Of a stretch of 64,000 bases of DNA, positions 35,414-43,662 are shown in pieces. A model generated the notes under the pieces. That model ran no database searches. It had not been told where the DNA came from and worked only from the letters and a program-made list of their open reading frames with translations. The position numbers were made by a program, and so were the translations under genes. The stretch is from Rufibacter latericius. Lineage in GTDB: Bacteria; Bacteroidota; Bacteroidia; Cytophagales; Hymenobacteraceae. The stretch's first letter is position 1. Each line of letters opens with the position of its first letter. The stretch is from positions 410,258 to 474,257 of the forward strand of contig NZ_RJJD01000015.1 of assembly GCF_003721515.1 (NCBI RefSeq), in the 5' to 3' direction.

Positions 35414-35896
35414 ATGGGTAAACCAGAGTTCCTGCGTATGCTTTCCTCTTCCCGACGCTTGCTTGGCCTGCGGGTACTCGTGGCGGTGAGTATCCTGGGC
35501 TCTCTGTGCTCTTCGTTCACCCTCATCAGAGGATGGGGAGAGCTCTACCCCTTCGCCAACTGGAAACTGTTTACCCAACCCCGCGGCAGCGATGGCCTTT
35601 ACAGCACCTACCGCATCTACACCCGGCAACCCGGGGAGGCTACTTTCCAGCGCCAAGCCGTTCGGCCTACCCGTAGCTTTGACCAGGATGATTACGTGTA
35701 CACGCTCGATTATTGGGTAAACCGCACCCTGCAAGACACGGCTGGCACCACTAAAAGCCGCGAGCGGTTGCACGCGCTTGTCAGATACCTCCATCCGCAG
35801 GCCCAGGAATACCGCATTGTCAAGGAGCGTGCAAATGTAGAAGATTTGCTGCATCATCCAGCCAGATTTAAAGCCGATACCGTTGTTCGTTTCTGA
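35414..35896 (+). CDS. hypothetical protein with one membrane segment, paired with membrane protein
   Basis: 160 residues. One hydrophobic segment near residues 17-35 (LLGLRVLVAVSILGSLCSSF) is followed by a soluble domain: YPFANWKLFTQPRGSDGLYSTYRIYTR and a helical C-terminus with many Arg and His residues. No family is recognised. The next gene starts 4 nt after its stop, suggesting that both products work together at the membrane. Confidence 0.75.
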   Translation: MGKPEFLRMLSSSRRLLGLRVLVAVSILGSLCSSFTLIRGWGELYPFANWKLFTQPRGSDGLYSTYRIYTRQPGEATFQRQAVRPTRSFDQDDYVYTLDYWVNRTLQDTAGTTKSRERLHALVRYLHPQAQEYRIVKERANVEDLLHHPARFKADTVVRF

Positions 35897-35900
35897 CCTA

Positions 35901-37028
35901 ATGGAGAAGACGGTGTCGCGGCAACAGAAAACGAGCGAACACGGGCGCTTCAACCAACACCTGCGCGCCGTCGTTGATTTCTACTATGCCGAGCTGTTTT
36001 TGCGGCTGCTCACTTTCGTGTGGCTGTATTGGGCGCTGACTAAGTTCCATCTGTACCTTGATCGTCCTCCTGAGTTATATGAGCCGCTTACCTTGCTGGG
36101 AAGGTTGGCTGCCCCGGTTCTGCCCGCGAAAGAAATTTTCTGGACGGTGGTTGCCCTTGCGGCCCTGGCCAATTTCAGCAAGCTTTTCAGAAAACGGGCC
36201 CTAATCCCCCAGGTGCTTTTGGCCGCTTCGCTCTTGTGGATCAACCTGGTGCTGTGGAGCTACGGGTACCTTCCGCACGTGAACCACTTGTTTCTGCTGG
36301 CCCATCTGTTCCTGATCTTCGTGGCGGTGGAACGCCCCGGCAAGAACAGGCCAGACCAGATTCAGTACGCCACCATCAACTGGTTTTACTTCGGGCTGCT
36401 GTTTGTTTACACGCTCTCGGGGCTCTGGAAAATTGCGGCGCTGGCCAAAAAACTGCTCTCTTCCTCTGCGGCGGTCCATTGGCTCCGGCCCGAGGCGGCG
36501 TTGTACAACGCGCTGGTGAGTTTCCGGGACTATGATCAGCCTTTCCGGCTCGCGCAGCTGTTCGTAGACTTTCCGGGGGTGTGGCAGCTTGGGTTTGTGG
36601 CGACGGTCTATTTCCTGACTTCGGCGGTAGCTGCTGCCTGGCACCCGCCGCTTCGGCCCTGGGTGGGCGGCTTACTGATCTGCTTTCACCTCATCAACCA
36701 ATTCGCCTTCCTGATTTTCTTTGTGGTGGCTTGCCTCACCCTTCTGTGTCTGTTTTTCCCGTACGGCGCCGTATTCAGGCAATCTAGAACCCAGTACCGC
36801 TTTCCGGCTGTTTTCCTGTTTTCGGGCCGAAAACAGGAAGCTGCTTATTTCCGGCAGTATGAAGACGGGCAGGAAGACGCTTTCTTCGGGTTTGAGGCGT
36901 ACCGGCAGAAGCTGCTGGATTGGAACTACTATCAGGCCGGATTTCTGTACTTTCCGGGAATCAAAATCTTGACCGAGCTTACCTGGAGACTGACGCACAG
37001 GAGCGGCCGGGAAAAAGCTTCAATTTAG
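35901..37028 (+). CDS. polytopic membrane protein, HTTM-like
   Basis: 375 residues from MEKTVSRQQKTSEHGRF with about eight hydrophobic helices (FYYAELFLRLLTFVWLYWAL, IFWTVVALAALANFSKLF, HLFLLAHLFLIFVAV, FYFGLLFVYTLSGLWKI). The layout resembles HTTM-type membrane proteins, but I see no decisive motif. The C-terminal 75 residues are soluble and include a segment (LFSGRKQE) encoded by a perfect palindrome at 36813-36839. The frame is open from a TTG at 35883, overlapping the upstream gene; the ATG at 35901 is chosen. Confidence 0.75.
   Translation: MEKTVSRQQKTSEHGRFNQHLRAVVDFYYAELFLRLLTFVWLYWALTKFHLYLDRPPELYEPLTLLGRLAAPVLPAKEIFWTVVALAALANFSKLFRKRALIPQVLLAASLLWINLVLWSYGYLPHVNHLFLLAHLFLIFVAVERPGKNRPDQIQYATINWFYFGLLFVYTLSGLWKIAALAKKLLSSSAAVHWLRPEAALYNALVSFRDYDQPFRLAQLFVDFPGVWQLGFVATVYFLTSAVAAAWHPPLRPWVGGLLICFHLINQFAFLIFFVVACLTLLCLFFPYGAVFRQSRTQYRFPAVFLFSGRKQEAAYFRQYEDGQEDAFFGFEAYRQKLLDWNYYQAGFLYFPGIKILTELTWRLTHRSGREKASI
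36813..36839. repeat. perfect 13-bp-arm palindrome inside a coding sequence
   Basis: TTCCTGTTTTCGG at 36813-36825, one central base, and its exact complement at 36827-36839. The core CTGTTTT/AAAACAG matches the intergenic palindrome family. Confidence 0.8.
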
Positions 37029-37036
37029 TATCTTTG
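37029..37036 (+). promoter_or_regulatory. TATCTTTG promoter box for prolyl oligopeptidase gene
   Basis: An exact TAnnTTTG match directly after the upstream stop, 74 nt before the ATG at 37111. Confidence 0.5.
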
Positions 37037-37110
37037 GAAGAGAGACTCTGCCCCGTGCTGGGGTTGCTTCCTGCTTTTAACCTCTATTGGTGAAACTAAC
37101 GCAAAAGAAC

Positions 37111-39303
37111 ATGAACAAATCCTTTACGTTTATCTGGGTTGCTGCCCTTGCGGCGGTGACCGGCTGTAAAACCAGCACGCCTTCTACTTCACCGTCGGCT
37201 GCGGCTACTCCTGCGACCGAAACGCCCGCCGTGGCCGCCAAACCTTCTACGTTTATGTACCCGAAAACCGAGAAAACAGACCATACCGATACCTACCACG
37301 GCACCCAGGTGCCCGACCCTTACCGTTGGCTGGAAGCCGATACCGCCCAGAACGTGGCTTCCTGGGTAAAGCAACAGAACGACCTTACCTTTGATTATCT
37401 GGCCAAAATACCGTTCCGCGAGCAAATCCAGAAACGCCTGACGCAGCTCTGGAACTACCCTAAATACGGGGCCCCGCTCCGCGAGGGCGACTATTACTAC
37501 TTCTACAAAAACGACGGCCTGCAGAACCAAAGCGTGCTTTACCGCCAGAAAGGCCTGAACGGTACGCCTGAACTGTTCCTGGACCCGAACAAACTATCGG
37601 AAGACGGCACCACGTCTTTGGGCAGCCTGGAGTTTAGCAAAGACGCCAGATACGCGGTCTACACCACCTCAACTGGCGGCTCTGACTGGCGTGATGCCTA
37701 TGTGCTGGACGTGGCTACCGGCAAGAAACTCTCCGATGAACTGCACTGGATCAAGTTTTCGGGTACCAGCTGGCACAAAGACGGCTTCTTCTACAGCCGC
37801 TACGCCGAGCCCACCCAGGGTTCCAAAATGGCCAACAAGAACGAATACCACAAAGTCTACTACCACAAAGTAGGCACGCCCCAAAGCCAGGACAAACTCA
37901 TCTGGGAAGCCAAAGCACATCCGCTTCGTCTGTTGTTCGGCAGCACCACTGAAGACGAGAAATACCTGGTGCTCACTGCCTCAGAAGGAACCAGCAACAA
38001 CTCCTTGTATGTGAAAGACCTCTCCAAAGCTAACAGCCCCATCGTGCCGCTGGTGGAGACCTTTGACAAGGAATTTGGCGTGGTGGAGAACATCGGCGAC
38101 AAGCTCATTGTGCTCACCAACCAGAATGCGCCCAAGTACAAGCTCATTGAGATCGATCTCAAGAAACCGCAACAGGCCAACTGGAAGACTTTGGTGCCCG
38201 AGACCGATAACGTACTGAACTACGCCTCGCTGATAGGCGGCCGACTAATCCTCAACTACATGAAAGATGCCGCTACCCTGGTGCGAGTGCACGATACCAG
38301 CGGTAAGTTTCTGCATGATGTGGCCCTCCCAACCCTGGGCACCGCCGATGGTTTCACGGGGAAAAAGGAAGACAAAACCGTTTTCTACTCCTTCACCTCC
38401 TACACGTACCCCACCACCATTTACCAGTATGACGTGGCCACGAACAAGTCCACCCTGTTCCGCAAATCTGAGGTAGACGTGAACATGGAAGGCTACGAAA
38501 CCAAGCAGGTCTTCTACACCAGCAAGGACGGCACCAAGGTTCCCATGTTCATCACCCACAAGAAAGGCCTGGTGCTGGACGGAAACAACCCTACGTACCT
38601 CTATGCCTACGGCGGATTCAACGCCTCTATGACGCCGGGTTTCAGCATTGCCCGCATGGTGTGGCTGGAGAACGGCGGCGTGTTTGCCGTGGCCAACATC
38701 AGGGGTGGCGGTGAGTACGGCGAGGCCTGGCACAAAGCGGGCATGACGCCCAACAAGCAGAACGTTTTCGATGATTTCATCGGCGCAGCCGAGTACCTGA
38801 TCAAGCAGAAATACACCTCCTCGCAGAGACTGGCCATTGCCGGTGGCTCCAATGGAGGTCTGCTGATTGGCGCCGTTGTAAACCAACGCCCCGATCTGTT
38901 TAAAGTAGCCTTACCCGCCGTGGGCGTAATGGACATGCTGCGGTTCCATAAGTTCACCATTGGGTGGGCCTGGGTGCCCGAGTATGGGTCATCAGATGAT
39001 GCCGCGCAGTTCCAGAACCTCATGAAGTTCTCGCCCATCCACAACATCAAGGAAGGCGTGAACTACCCGGCTACGCTGGTCACCACCGCCGACCATGATG
39101 ATCGCGTGGTGCCGGCGCACTCGTTCAAGTACATCGCCACGTTGCAGGAAAAAGGCGCCGGCTCAAACCCATATTTGATCAGGGTAGACGTGAAAGCCGG
39201 GCACGGCGCCGGGAAATCCACCACGGCCCAAATCGCGGAAGCCGCCGATGTCTGGTCGTTTGTATACTACAACATGGGCGTAAACCCGTACGCGGCGCAG
39301 TAA
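37111..39303 (+). CDS. prolyl oligopeptidase family serine peptidase, lipoprotein
   Basis: 730 residues from MNKSFTFIWVAALAAVTGC. The lipobox VTGC predicts a lipoprotein exposed in the envelope. The S9A architecture is complete: an N-terminal segment (DTYHGTQVPDPYRWLE), a seven-blade propeller (70-430) and an alpha/beta-hydrolase domain with GGSNGGLLIGA (catalytic Ser), ADHDDRVVP (Asp) and GHGAGKS (His). The family cleaves short proline-containing peptides. The frame opens at a GTG/ATG at 37087, but the signal peptide begins at 37111. Confidence 0.95.
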   Translation: MNKSFTFIWVAALAAVTGCKTSTPSTSPSAAATPATETPAVAAKPSTFMYPKTEKTDHTDTYHGTQVPDPYRWLEADTAQNVASWVKQQNDLTFDYLAKIPFREQIQKRLTQLWNYPKYGAPLREGDYYYFYKNDGLQNQSVLYRQKGLNGTPELFLDPNKLSEDGTTSLGSLEFSKDARYAVYTTSTGGSDWRDAYVLDVATGKKLSDELHWIKFSGTSWHKDGFFYSRYAEPTQGSKMANKNEYHKVYYHKVGTPQSQDKLIWEAKAHPLRLLFGSTTEDEKYLVLTASEGTSNNSLYVKDLSKANSPIVPLVETFDKEFGVVENIGDKLIVLTNQNAPKYKLIEIDLKKPQQANWKTLVPETDNVLNYASLIGGRLILNYMKDAATLVRVHDTSGKFLHDVALPTLGTADGFTGKKEDKTVFYSFTSYTYPTTIYQYDVATNKSTLFRKSEVDVNMEGYETKQVFYTSKDGTKVPMFITHKKGLVLDGNNPTYLYAYGGFNASMTPGFSIARMVWLENGGVFAVANIRGGGEYGEAWHKAGMTPNKQNVFDDFIGAAEYLIKQKYTSSQRLAIAGGSNGGLLIGAVVNQRPDLFKVALPAVGVMDMLRFHKFTIGWAWVPEYGSSDDAAQFQNLMKFSPIHNIKEGVNYPATLVTTADHDDRVVPAHSFKYIATLQEKGAGSNPYLIRVDVKAGHGAGKSTTAQIAEAADVWSFVYYNMGVNPYAAQ

Positions 39304-39323
39304 CCTCTGTCAGCCATCCTTTT

Positions 39324-39365
39324 AAGCCATTGCTTCCCGGATCAGCTCCTTGGAGGCAATGGCTT
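39324..39365 (+). terminator. terminator of prolyl oligopeptidase gene
   Basis: AAGCCATTGCTTCC (39324-39337) pairs with GGAGGCAATGGCTT (39352-39365), followed by TTTTTAAT. Confidence 0.85.
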
Positions 39366-39387
39366 TTTTAATGCGCGGCAGACCCTG

Positions 39388-39395
39388 TATCTTGC
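39388..39395 (+). promoter_or_regulatory. TATCTTGC promoter-like box for GNAT gene
   Basis: It resembles TAnnTTTG with one T missing, 41 nt before the ATG at 39436. Confidence 0.35.
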
Positions 39396-39435
39396 GGCCT
39401 ACCAGCCAACAGGAGGTTGGTTTAAAGCTGAAATC

Positions 39436-39912
39436 ATGAGTGAAACCATAAAAGTGAGGAAAGGTACCGAGGCCGATCTGCCCGGCGTGCACGCCCTGAT
39501 TGTAGAACTGGCCGTGTTTGAGAAAGCCCCAGATGAAGTCACCAATACCATTGAAGACATGCGCCGTGACGGGTTCGGAGACCAGCCTATCTTTGAGTTC
39601 TTCGTAGCCGAGTCTGCCGAGGAGGGCATTGTGGGCATCGCGCTGTATTATACCGCCTATTCTACCTGGAAAGGCAAAATGCTGTTCTTGGAGGATATTG
39701 TGGTCACGGAGCGACTGCGGCGCCAAGGCCTAGGGCGGATGCTGTTCAATGCCGTGGTGCAGACCGCCAAGGAGGAAAACTACAAGCGCATGAAGTGGCA
39801 GGTGTTGGACTGGAACGAGCCTGCCATCAGTTTCTACCGCAGCATAGGCGCCAACCTGGACGGCGAGTGGATCAACTGCAATCTAAGCCAGGAGGAACTG
39901 CAGCGATTCTAA
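39436..39912 (+). CDS. GNAT acetyltransferase, diamine acetyltransferase-like
   Basis: 158 residues. The GNAT fold is visible with the acetyl-CoA loop ERLRRQGLGRMLFNAV (R/Q-x-x-G-x-G/A) around residue 95, and LEDIVV before it. The N-terminus VRKGTEADLPGVHALIVELAVFEKAPDEV and the segment WQVLDWNEPAISFYRSIGA closely follow spermidine/spermine N-acetyltransferase-like enzymes, so a polyamine or amino-acid amine substrate is plausible. The substrate is inferred. Confidence 0.9.
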   Translation: MSETIKVRKGTEADLPGVHALIVELAVFEKAPDEVTNTIEDMRRDGFGDQPIFEFFVAESAEEGIVGIALYYTAYSTWKGKMLFLEDIVVTERLRRQGLGRMLFNAVVQTAKEENYKRMKWQVLDWNEPAISFYRSIGANLDGEWINCNLSQEELQRF

Positions 39913-40051
39913 GTTCTTGGTTCAATAGTGAAAACGCCTTCAAACTGCCTTACAGCGTTTTGAAGACCTTTTTGCGAAATCGGCCCCAAACTGGCTTGAA
40001 TGAAAGAGCTGGATGCTGAAAGCATTTACAGGCCATTAGGTTGGCTAAACC

Positions 40052-40090
40052 AAAAGGCCCTGAAAACGATTGTCGTCTTCAGGGCCTTTT
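40052..40090. terminator. terminator hairpin between GNAT and DUF4286 genes
   Basis: AAAAGGCCCTGAA (40052-40064) pairs with TTCAGGGCCTTTT (40078-40090). A/T runs on both sides suggest use in both directions. Confidence 0.7.
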
Positions 40091-40187
40091 CATGAATATG
40101 GGCTGGAAACAGGCGCTGGCTAGTTAAAGTGCTTGAACCGGTAAGCGTTCGATTCTCTAATGACTAAAACCAACAACTGGCAACTAC

Positions 40188-40493
40188 TTAACCTACCACT
40201 TCCAAAACGGTTCTAAAGGCGGCATACTGACCGGCATACCGGGCCTGCATTTTGGCTTGCATGTTTTGGTCGTGGTCACGGTGGTATTCCAGCAGGTCAT
40301 CCATGTGGCGGGCAAAATACTGCACGGCGTAGGTGGTGCCTCCGGTGTCTTCCTCTTCCACCACCCTGGCAATCTGGAACTTTACGAAAAATGTAGTGGC
40401 CATCACCTCGGGGATATGCGTTTCCTGCATCCACTGGAGCCATTCAGCGGCCACGGCGTTGTCTATGCTAACGGTTTCGTTGAAAAGAATCAT
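40188..40493 (-). CDS. DUF4286 family protein
   Basis: 101 residues, matching a complete DUF4286 domain: MILFNETVSIDNAVAAEWLQWMQETHIPEVMAT, KFQIARVVEEEDTGGTTYAVQYFA and HRDHDQNMQAKMQARYAGQYAAFRTVLEVV. It has a ferredoxin-like (dimeric alpha-beta barrel) fold of unknown function. The promoter-like box TATTTTCG ends only 3 nt before the ATG. Confidence 0.9.
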   Translation of the reverse strand: MILFNETVSIDNAVAAEWLQWMQETHIPEVMATTFFVKFQIARVVEEEDTGGTTYAVQYFARHMDDLLEYHRDHDQNMQAKMQARYAGQYAAFRTVLEVVG

Positions 40494-40496
40494 GTG

Positions 40497-40504
40497 CGAA
40501 AATA
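40497..40504 (-). promoter_or_regulatory. TATTTTCG promoter-like box of DUF4286 gene
   Basis: The minus strand reads TATTTTCG (one mismatch to TAnnTTTG) with 3 nt to the ATG at 40493, predicting a leaderless transcript if active. Confidence 0.4.
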
Positions 40505-40551
40505 AACTAATAAAGCCAAAACAGAGTGCACCGAAAGAAAGTGCCCACCTA

Positions 40552-40585
40552 TTTTAGGGCTGTTCTGGCCAAAACAGCCCTAAAA
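40552..40585 (-). terminator. palindromic terminator of MFS gene, CTGTTTT family
   Basis: TTTTAGGGCTGTT (40552-40564) pairs with AACAGCCCTAAAA (40573-40585). It lies 5 nt after the MFS stop on the minus strand. Confidence 0.65.
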
Positions 40586-40590
40586 CATGA

Positions 40591-41826
40591 CTACTCTGTA
40601 TAGTCCAGATCCTTGCTGAAACTCTCCGGCAGGGTGCTGATGGAGATCAAGGCAATCACAATAGTGACAGCCCCCAAGAGTGCTGCCGTGGTCAATAGCC
40701 CTAGATCATCCTGTAACCCTTTAAAGGAAAGTGTGAGAATCACCACGGCTCCTCGCACGAAGTTAGGCACCGTAGTGGTCACCGTGGCTCTGATGTTGGT
40801 CCCGAACTGCTCAGCCGCAATGGTCACAAACACGGCCCAGTAGCCGCTGGCAAAGCCCAAGGCTACGCAAAGGCCATAGAAGTATGTCTCGCTCGCTCCC
40901 TGCGCCAGCAGGAACAAAGCCACTATCGCTGAAAGCAGCAGCAGGAAGAGTACCACCACTTTTTTGCGGCTCCGCAATTTCTGGCTCACGAGCCCACTGG
41001 CCAAATCTCCCAGAGTAAGGCCCAGGTAAGAGAAGCCGATGCCTTTGGCTGCTGAAATAGTTGCAGTAATTCCCAGAGCCTGACTGATCTCGGGGGAGAA
41101 GGTAATGAGCACCCCAATCACAAACCAGATGGGCACGCCTATCAGGATGCATTTCAGGTACTTAAAGAAGCGGGCACCGTTGTTGAACAGACTCAGGAAG
41201 TTACCCCGTGCTACCTCTTGCTGTTGGGTGCGCTCAAACATCCCCGATTCAAATACTCCAATCCGAAGCAACAATAGGAGTAAACCAAGTCCGCCCCCTA
41301 CAAAATAAGCAGTGCGCCAGTGGTAATACTCGCCAATCACTCCGGCCAGAATAGCCCCCGAGATGCCCACCGATGCCACAATGGTGGTGCCGTAACCCCG
41401 CTTTTCCTTGGGTAGCACTTCACTCACCAGGGTGATTCCGGCTCCCAGCTCTCCGGCCAAGCCTACCCCGGCAATAAACCGCAACCAGGCATACCAGCCC
41501 AGATCAGTGACAAACCCATTGGCGATATTCGCGGCAGAGTACAAGAAAATAGATCCAAATAACACGGAGATACGGCCCCGTTTATCGCCTAGAATGCCCC
41601 AGAAGATTCCGCCCAGCAACATGCCGGTCATTTGCATATTTATCAGATGCACCCCCTCCTCCAATAAGGCCGCAGGGCTACTGACTCCCAGGTCGCGCAG
41701 GCTGTTGATCCTTACAATACTGAAGAGAACAAGGTCATAGATGTCTACAAAGTAGCCCAGAGCGGCCACAATAACCGCTGTGTTTAAGAGTTTACTTGTA
41801 GAAGCCGGTGAAGTAGTGGTTTGCAT
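40591..41826 (-). CDS. MFS transporter
   Basis: 411 residues from MQTTTSPASTSKLLN with twelve predicted transmembrane helices. The MFS loop 2-3 signature appears as GILGDKRGRISVLFG, and GLAGELGAGITLVSEVLPKEKRGYGTTIVASVG matches the loop 4-5 region of metabolite:H+ symporters (sugar/organic-acid branch). The substrate is not predictable. The frame is open eight codons upstream of this ATG. A palindrome TAGAT-ATAA-ATCTA lies at 41869-41882, upstream of the gene. Confidence 0.92.
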   Translation of the reverse strand: MQTTTSPASTSKLLNTAVIVAALGYFVDIYDLVLFSIVRINSLRDLGVSSPAALLEEGVHLINMQMTGMLLGGIFWGILGDKRGRISVLFGSIFLYSAANIANGFVTDLGWYAWLRFIAGVGLAGELGAGITLVSEVLPKEKRGYGTTIVASVGISGAILAGVIGEYYHWRTAYFVGGGLGLLLLLLRIGVFESGMFERTQQQEVARGNFLSLFNNGARFFKYLKCILIGVPIWFVIGVLITFSPEISQALGITATISAAKGIGFSYLGLTLGDLASGLVSQKLRSRKKVVVLFLLLLSAIVALFLLAQGASETYFYGLCVALGFASGYWAVFVTIAAEQFGTNIRATVTTTVPNFVRGAVVILTLSFKGLQDDLGLLTTAALLGAVTIVIALISISTLPESFSKDLDYTE

Positions 41827-41868
41827 GCAGAGATGGGATAGATCTGGCAACAGAAATATTTAGGATTT

Positions 41869-41882
41869 TAGATATAAATCTA
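41869..41882. promoter_or_regulatory. palindrome TAGAT-N4-ATCTA upstream of MFS gene
   Basis: Perfect 5-bp arms, 43 nt upstream of the MFS ATG. It is a weak candidate operator in an A/T-rich stretch. Confidence 0.25.
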
Positions 41883-41978
41883 GACTTAACAGGTGATAAG
41901 GGTAAGCGATTTAATCACAGTTATTTAGGTTTCATCGAGGATTTTTACCGTTTCGTCGCATTAATGCCTAAGATCACA

Positions 41979-42007
41979 TTGATCTCTAAAAAAAAGTGAT
42001 ACTTTTG
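41979..42007 (+). promoter_or_regulatory. two-part promoter TTG-N18-TACTTTTG for TraB/GumN gene
   Basis: TTG (41979-41981), an 18-nt spacer and TACTTTTG (42000-42007), 24 nt before the ATG at 42032. Confidence 0.6.
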
Positions 42008-42031
42008 TTAAAGTTCTGCAACCTTCTATTT

Positions 42032-42913
42032 ATGGGCACGTATAAAGCCGCTTTTTTTTGGTTCTTCTTTAGCTTGGTCTTGGGCATCTCTTTCCCTAAG
42101 ACGGGCGTTTGTGCTTCTCCAGAGGCCCCTACAAACTCTCTTCTCTGGAAAGTAAGCGGCAAAGGAATCAAGACCTCTTACCTCTATGGCACGTTCCACC
42201 TGGTGCCTAAAAACCAGTTTGTTCTGCCTAGTAAGGTAAAACAAAAACTGTTAAAATCACAGACCGTGGTCTTTGAAGTTGACTTGGACAGTCCGAAACT
42301 GACGCGGCTTCTTTCCAAAACCATGCGCATGAACCAACCTCTAGAGTCATTGATGACCGCCCAGGACTACAATCTCTTGACCAACTTCGTGCAAGATTCA
42401 CTGGAGCGCAACATGCAGCAGTTCCGTTATATTAAACCTGGTTTCCTGGGTCAGTTGCTGCTTTACCCTAAGTTATTGGGTTACAGCCCTGAATCTTATG
42501 ACCTGGCGCTGTTAGACATGGCTAAAAAGTGGCACAAGTCTATCTACGTGCTGGAAACCCCAGAGGAGCAGGTAGCTTTGTTTGATCAGTCCACGTTGGA
42601 AGCGCAGACATCCCAATTGCTGAACAACGTGAAGCAGTTTGACAAACAGCGCAAGCTCATGAAGAACATGCTCACGCTTTACCAGCAGGAAGACCTCAGC
42701 GGCTTGTATAACCTGATTACCTCACAGGAAGATTCAAAATCAAATGACTTACTATTGGATGAGCGGAACCACAAATGGCTTGCTCCCATGGTAGACATGA
42801 TGAAGAAAAACACCTCGTTTGTTGCCGTGGGGGCCGCCCATCTGGCCGGCGAGGAAGGACTAATCCAGTTGCTCCGTGCCCAAGGCTACAAAGTGGAGCC
42901 CGTCCTGAATTAA
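42032..42913 (+). CDS. TraB/GumN family protein, exported
   Basis: 293 residues from MGTYKAAFFWFFF. A signal-like hydrophobic segment is followed by the family pattern: SLLWKVSGKGIKTSYLYGTFHLVPKNQF (the GT-H motif), QTVVFEVDLD, and near the C-terminus LDERNHKWLAPMVDMM and VAVGAAHLAGEEGLIQLLRAQGYKVEPV (second conserved His). The family has a Tiki-like metalloprotease fold; activity here is inferred. The frame extends to a GTG at 41996, but that lies inside the promoter. Confidence 0.92.
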   Translation: MGTYKAAFFWFFFSLVLGISFPKTGVCASPEAPTNSLLWKVSGKGIKTSYLYGTFHLVPKNQFVLPSKVKQKLLKSQTVVFEVDLDSPKLTRLLSKTMRMNQPLESLMTAQDYNLLTNFVQDSLERNMQQFRYIKPGFLGQLLLYPKLLGYSPESYDLALLDMAKKWHKSIYVLETPEEQVALFDQSTLEAQTSQLLNNVKQFDKQRKLMKNMLTLYQQEDLSGLYNLITSQEDSKSNDLLLDERNHKWLAPMVDMMKKNTSFVAVGAAHLAGEEGLIQLLRAQGYKVEPVLN

Positions 42914-42940
42914 TACCCAAAACAGATCTATCTAAACCCG

Positions 42941-42980
42941 CAGCAAGGCCCTCCTCATTCATTTGAGGCGGGCCTTGCTG
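42941..42980 (+). terminator. terminator of TraB/GumN gene
   Basis: CAGCAAGGCC (42941-42950) pairs with GGCCTTGCTG (42971-42980), with inner CTCCTCA/TGAGGCG pairing, followed by TTTATG. Confidence 0.75.
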
Positions 42981-43019
42981 TTTATGCGTTTCGGGCACAT
43001 TTCATGAAAAACGGGCTTA

Positions 43020-43057
43020 AAACAGAAAGCCCCGGCATGTGCCGGGGCTTTCTGTTT
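43020..43057 (-). terminator. 18-bp hairpin after metal-cluster lipoprotein gene
   Basis: AAACAGAAAGCCCCGGCA (43020-43037) pairs with its exact complement at 43040-43057. On the minus strand it ends in CTGTTTTAAG. It lies 15 nt downstream of the stop at 43072. Confidence 0.75.
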
Positions 43058-43071
43058 ATCGGGGTTTCTCC

Positions 43072-43626
43072 TTATTGGATGGTAACAGGGAAACTTACTT
43101 CCACATCTGTCTCACCGGTGTTGATGGTGCTGGTAGCACTTTTTGAACCAGGCTGATGCTTCAGGACTACTTGCAAGGTACCAGTTGATGCGGCTCCTGT
43201 AGCAGCTCTGTTGTTGATGCCCATCGGCAAGTTGTTCTTGTCAGCATCATTGTAAGTCATCGTAAGGTTTAAGCCTGTAGAAGGAACATAGAAAAACTGG
43301 TGCTCATGGCCTTCTTCCTGTACTTCTTCGGTGATGTCTTCCGCAGGAGTCTTAGATTCATCCAGAACAGTTACAGCCAGCGCGTAACTCTTGTTTGCGG
43401 CCAATTGTACCGGAGTGATGGTAGGAGCCTGCCCGCCAGGGCCATCCAGATCACGGTAGGTGGCTGTTACGGTGGTACCTCCAGCTGTTGGCATGAAGTC
43501 AAGCTGCAAGGTGGTGATCAGTTCTTCCTCGTTGGTTGGCACCGGATCTTCGTCATTGCTACAAGAAGTCATGAACACAGAAGCAGTGAACAAAAGGGCG
43601 AGGGAAGGTTTCAAAAATGATTTCAT
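43072..43626 (-). CDS. lipoprotein of the TonB-receptor cluster
   Basis: 184 residues. The lipobox MTSC (Cys 22) predicts lipidation. The mature region is a beta-rich domain (LQLDFMPTAGGTTVTATYRDLDG, NKSYALAVTVLDES) with an acidic/His segment (EEVQEEGHEHQFFYVP) that could bind metal. It starts 37 nt after the TonB-receptor stop and shares its strand, so it is probably the last gene of that operon. Similar small lipoproteins accompany TonB receptors in Bacteroidota. The metal role is inferred from context only. Confidence 0.75.
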   Translation of the reverse strand: MKSFLKPSLALLFTASVFMTSCSNDEDPVPTNEEELITTLQLDFMPTAGGTTVTATYRDLDGPGGQAPTITPVQLAANKSYALAVTVLDESKTPAEDITEEVQEEGHEHQFFYVPSTGLNLTMTYNDADKNNLPMGINNRAATGAASTGTLQVVLKHQPGSKSATSTINTGETDVEVSFPVTIQ

Positions 43627-43662
43627 GGGGAATTGAATTTTTATTCTGGTGAAAAATCAGGT

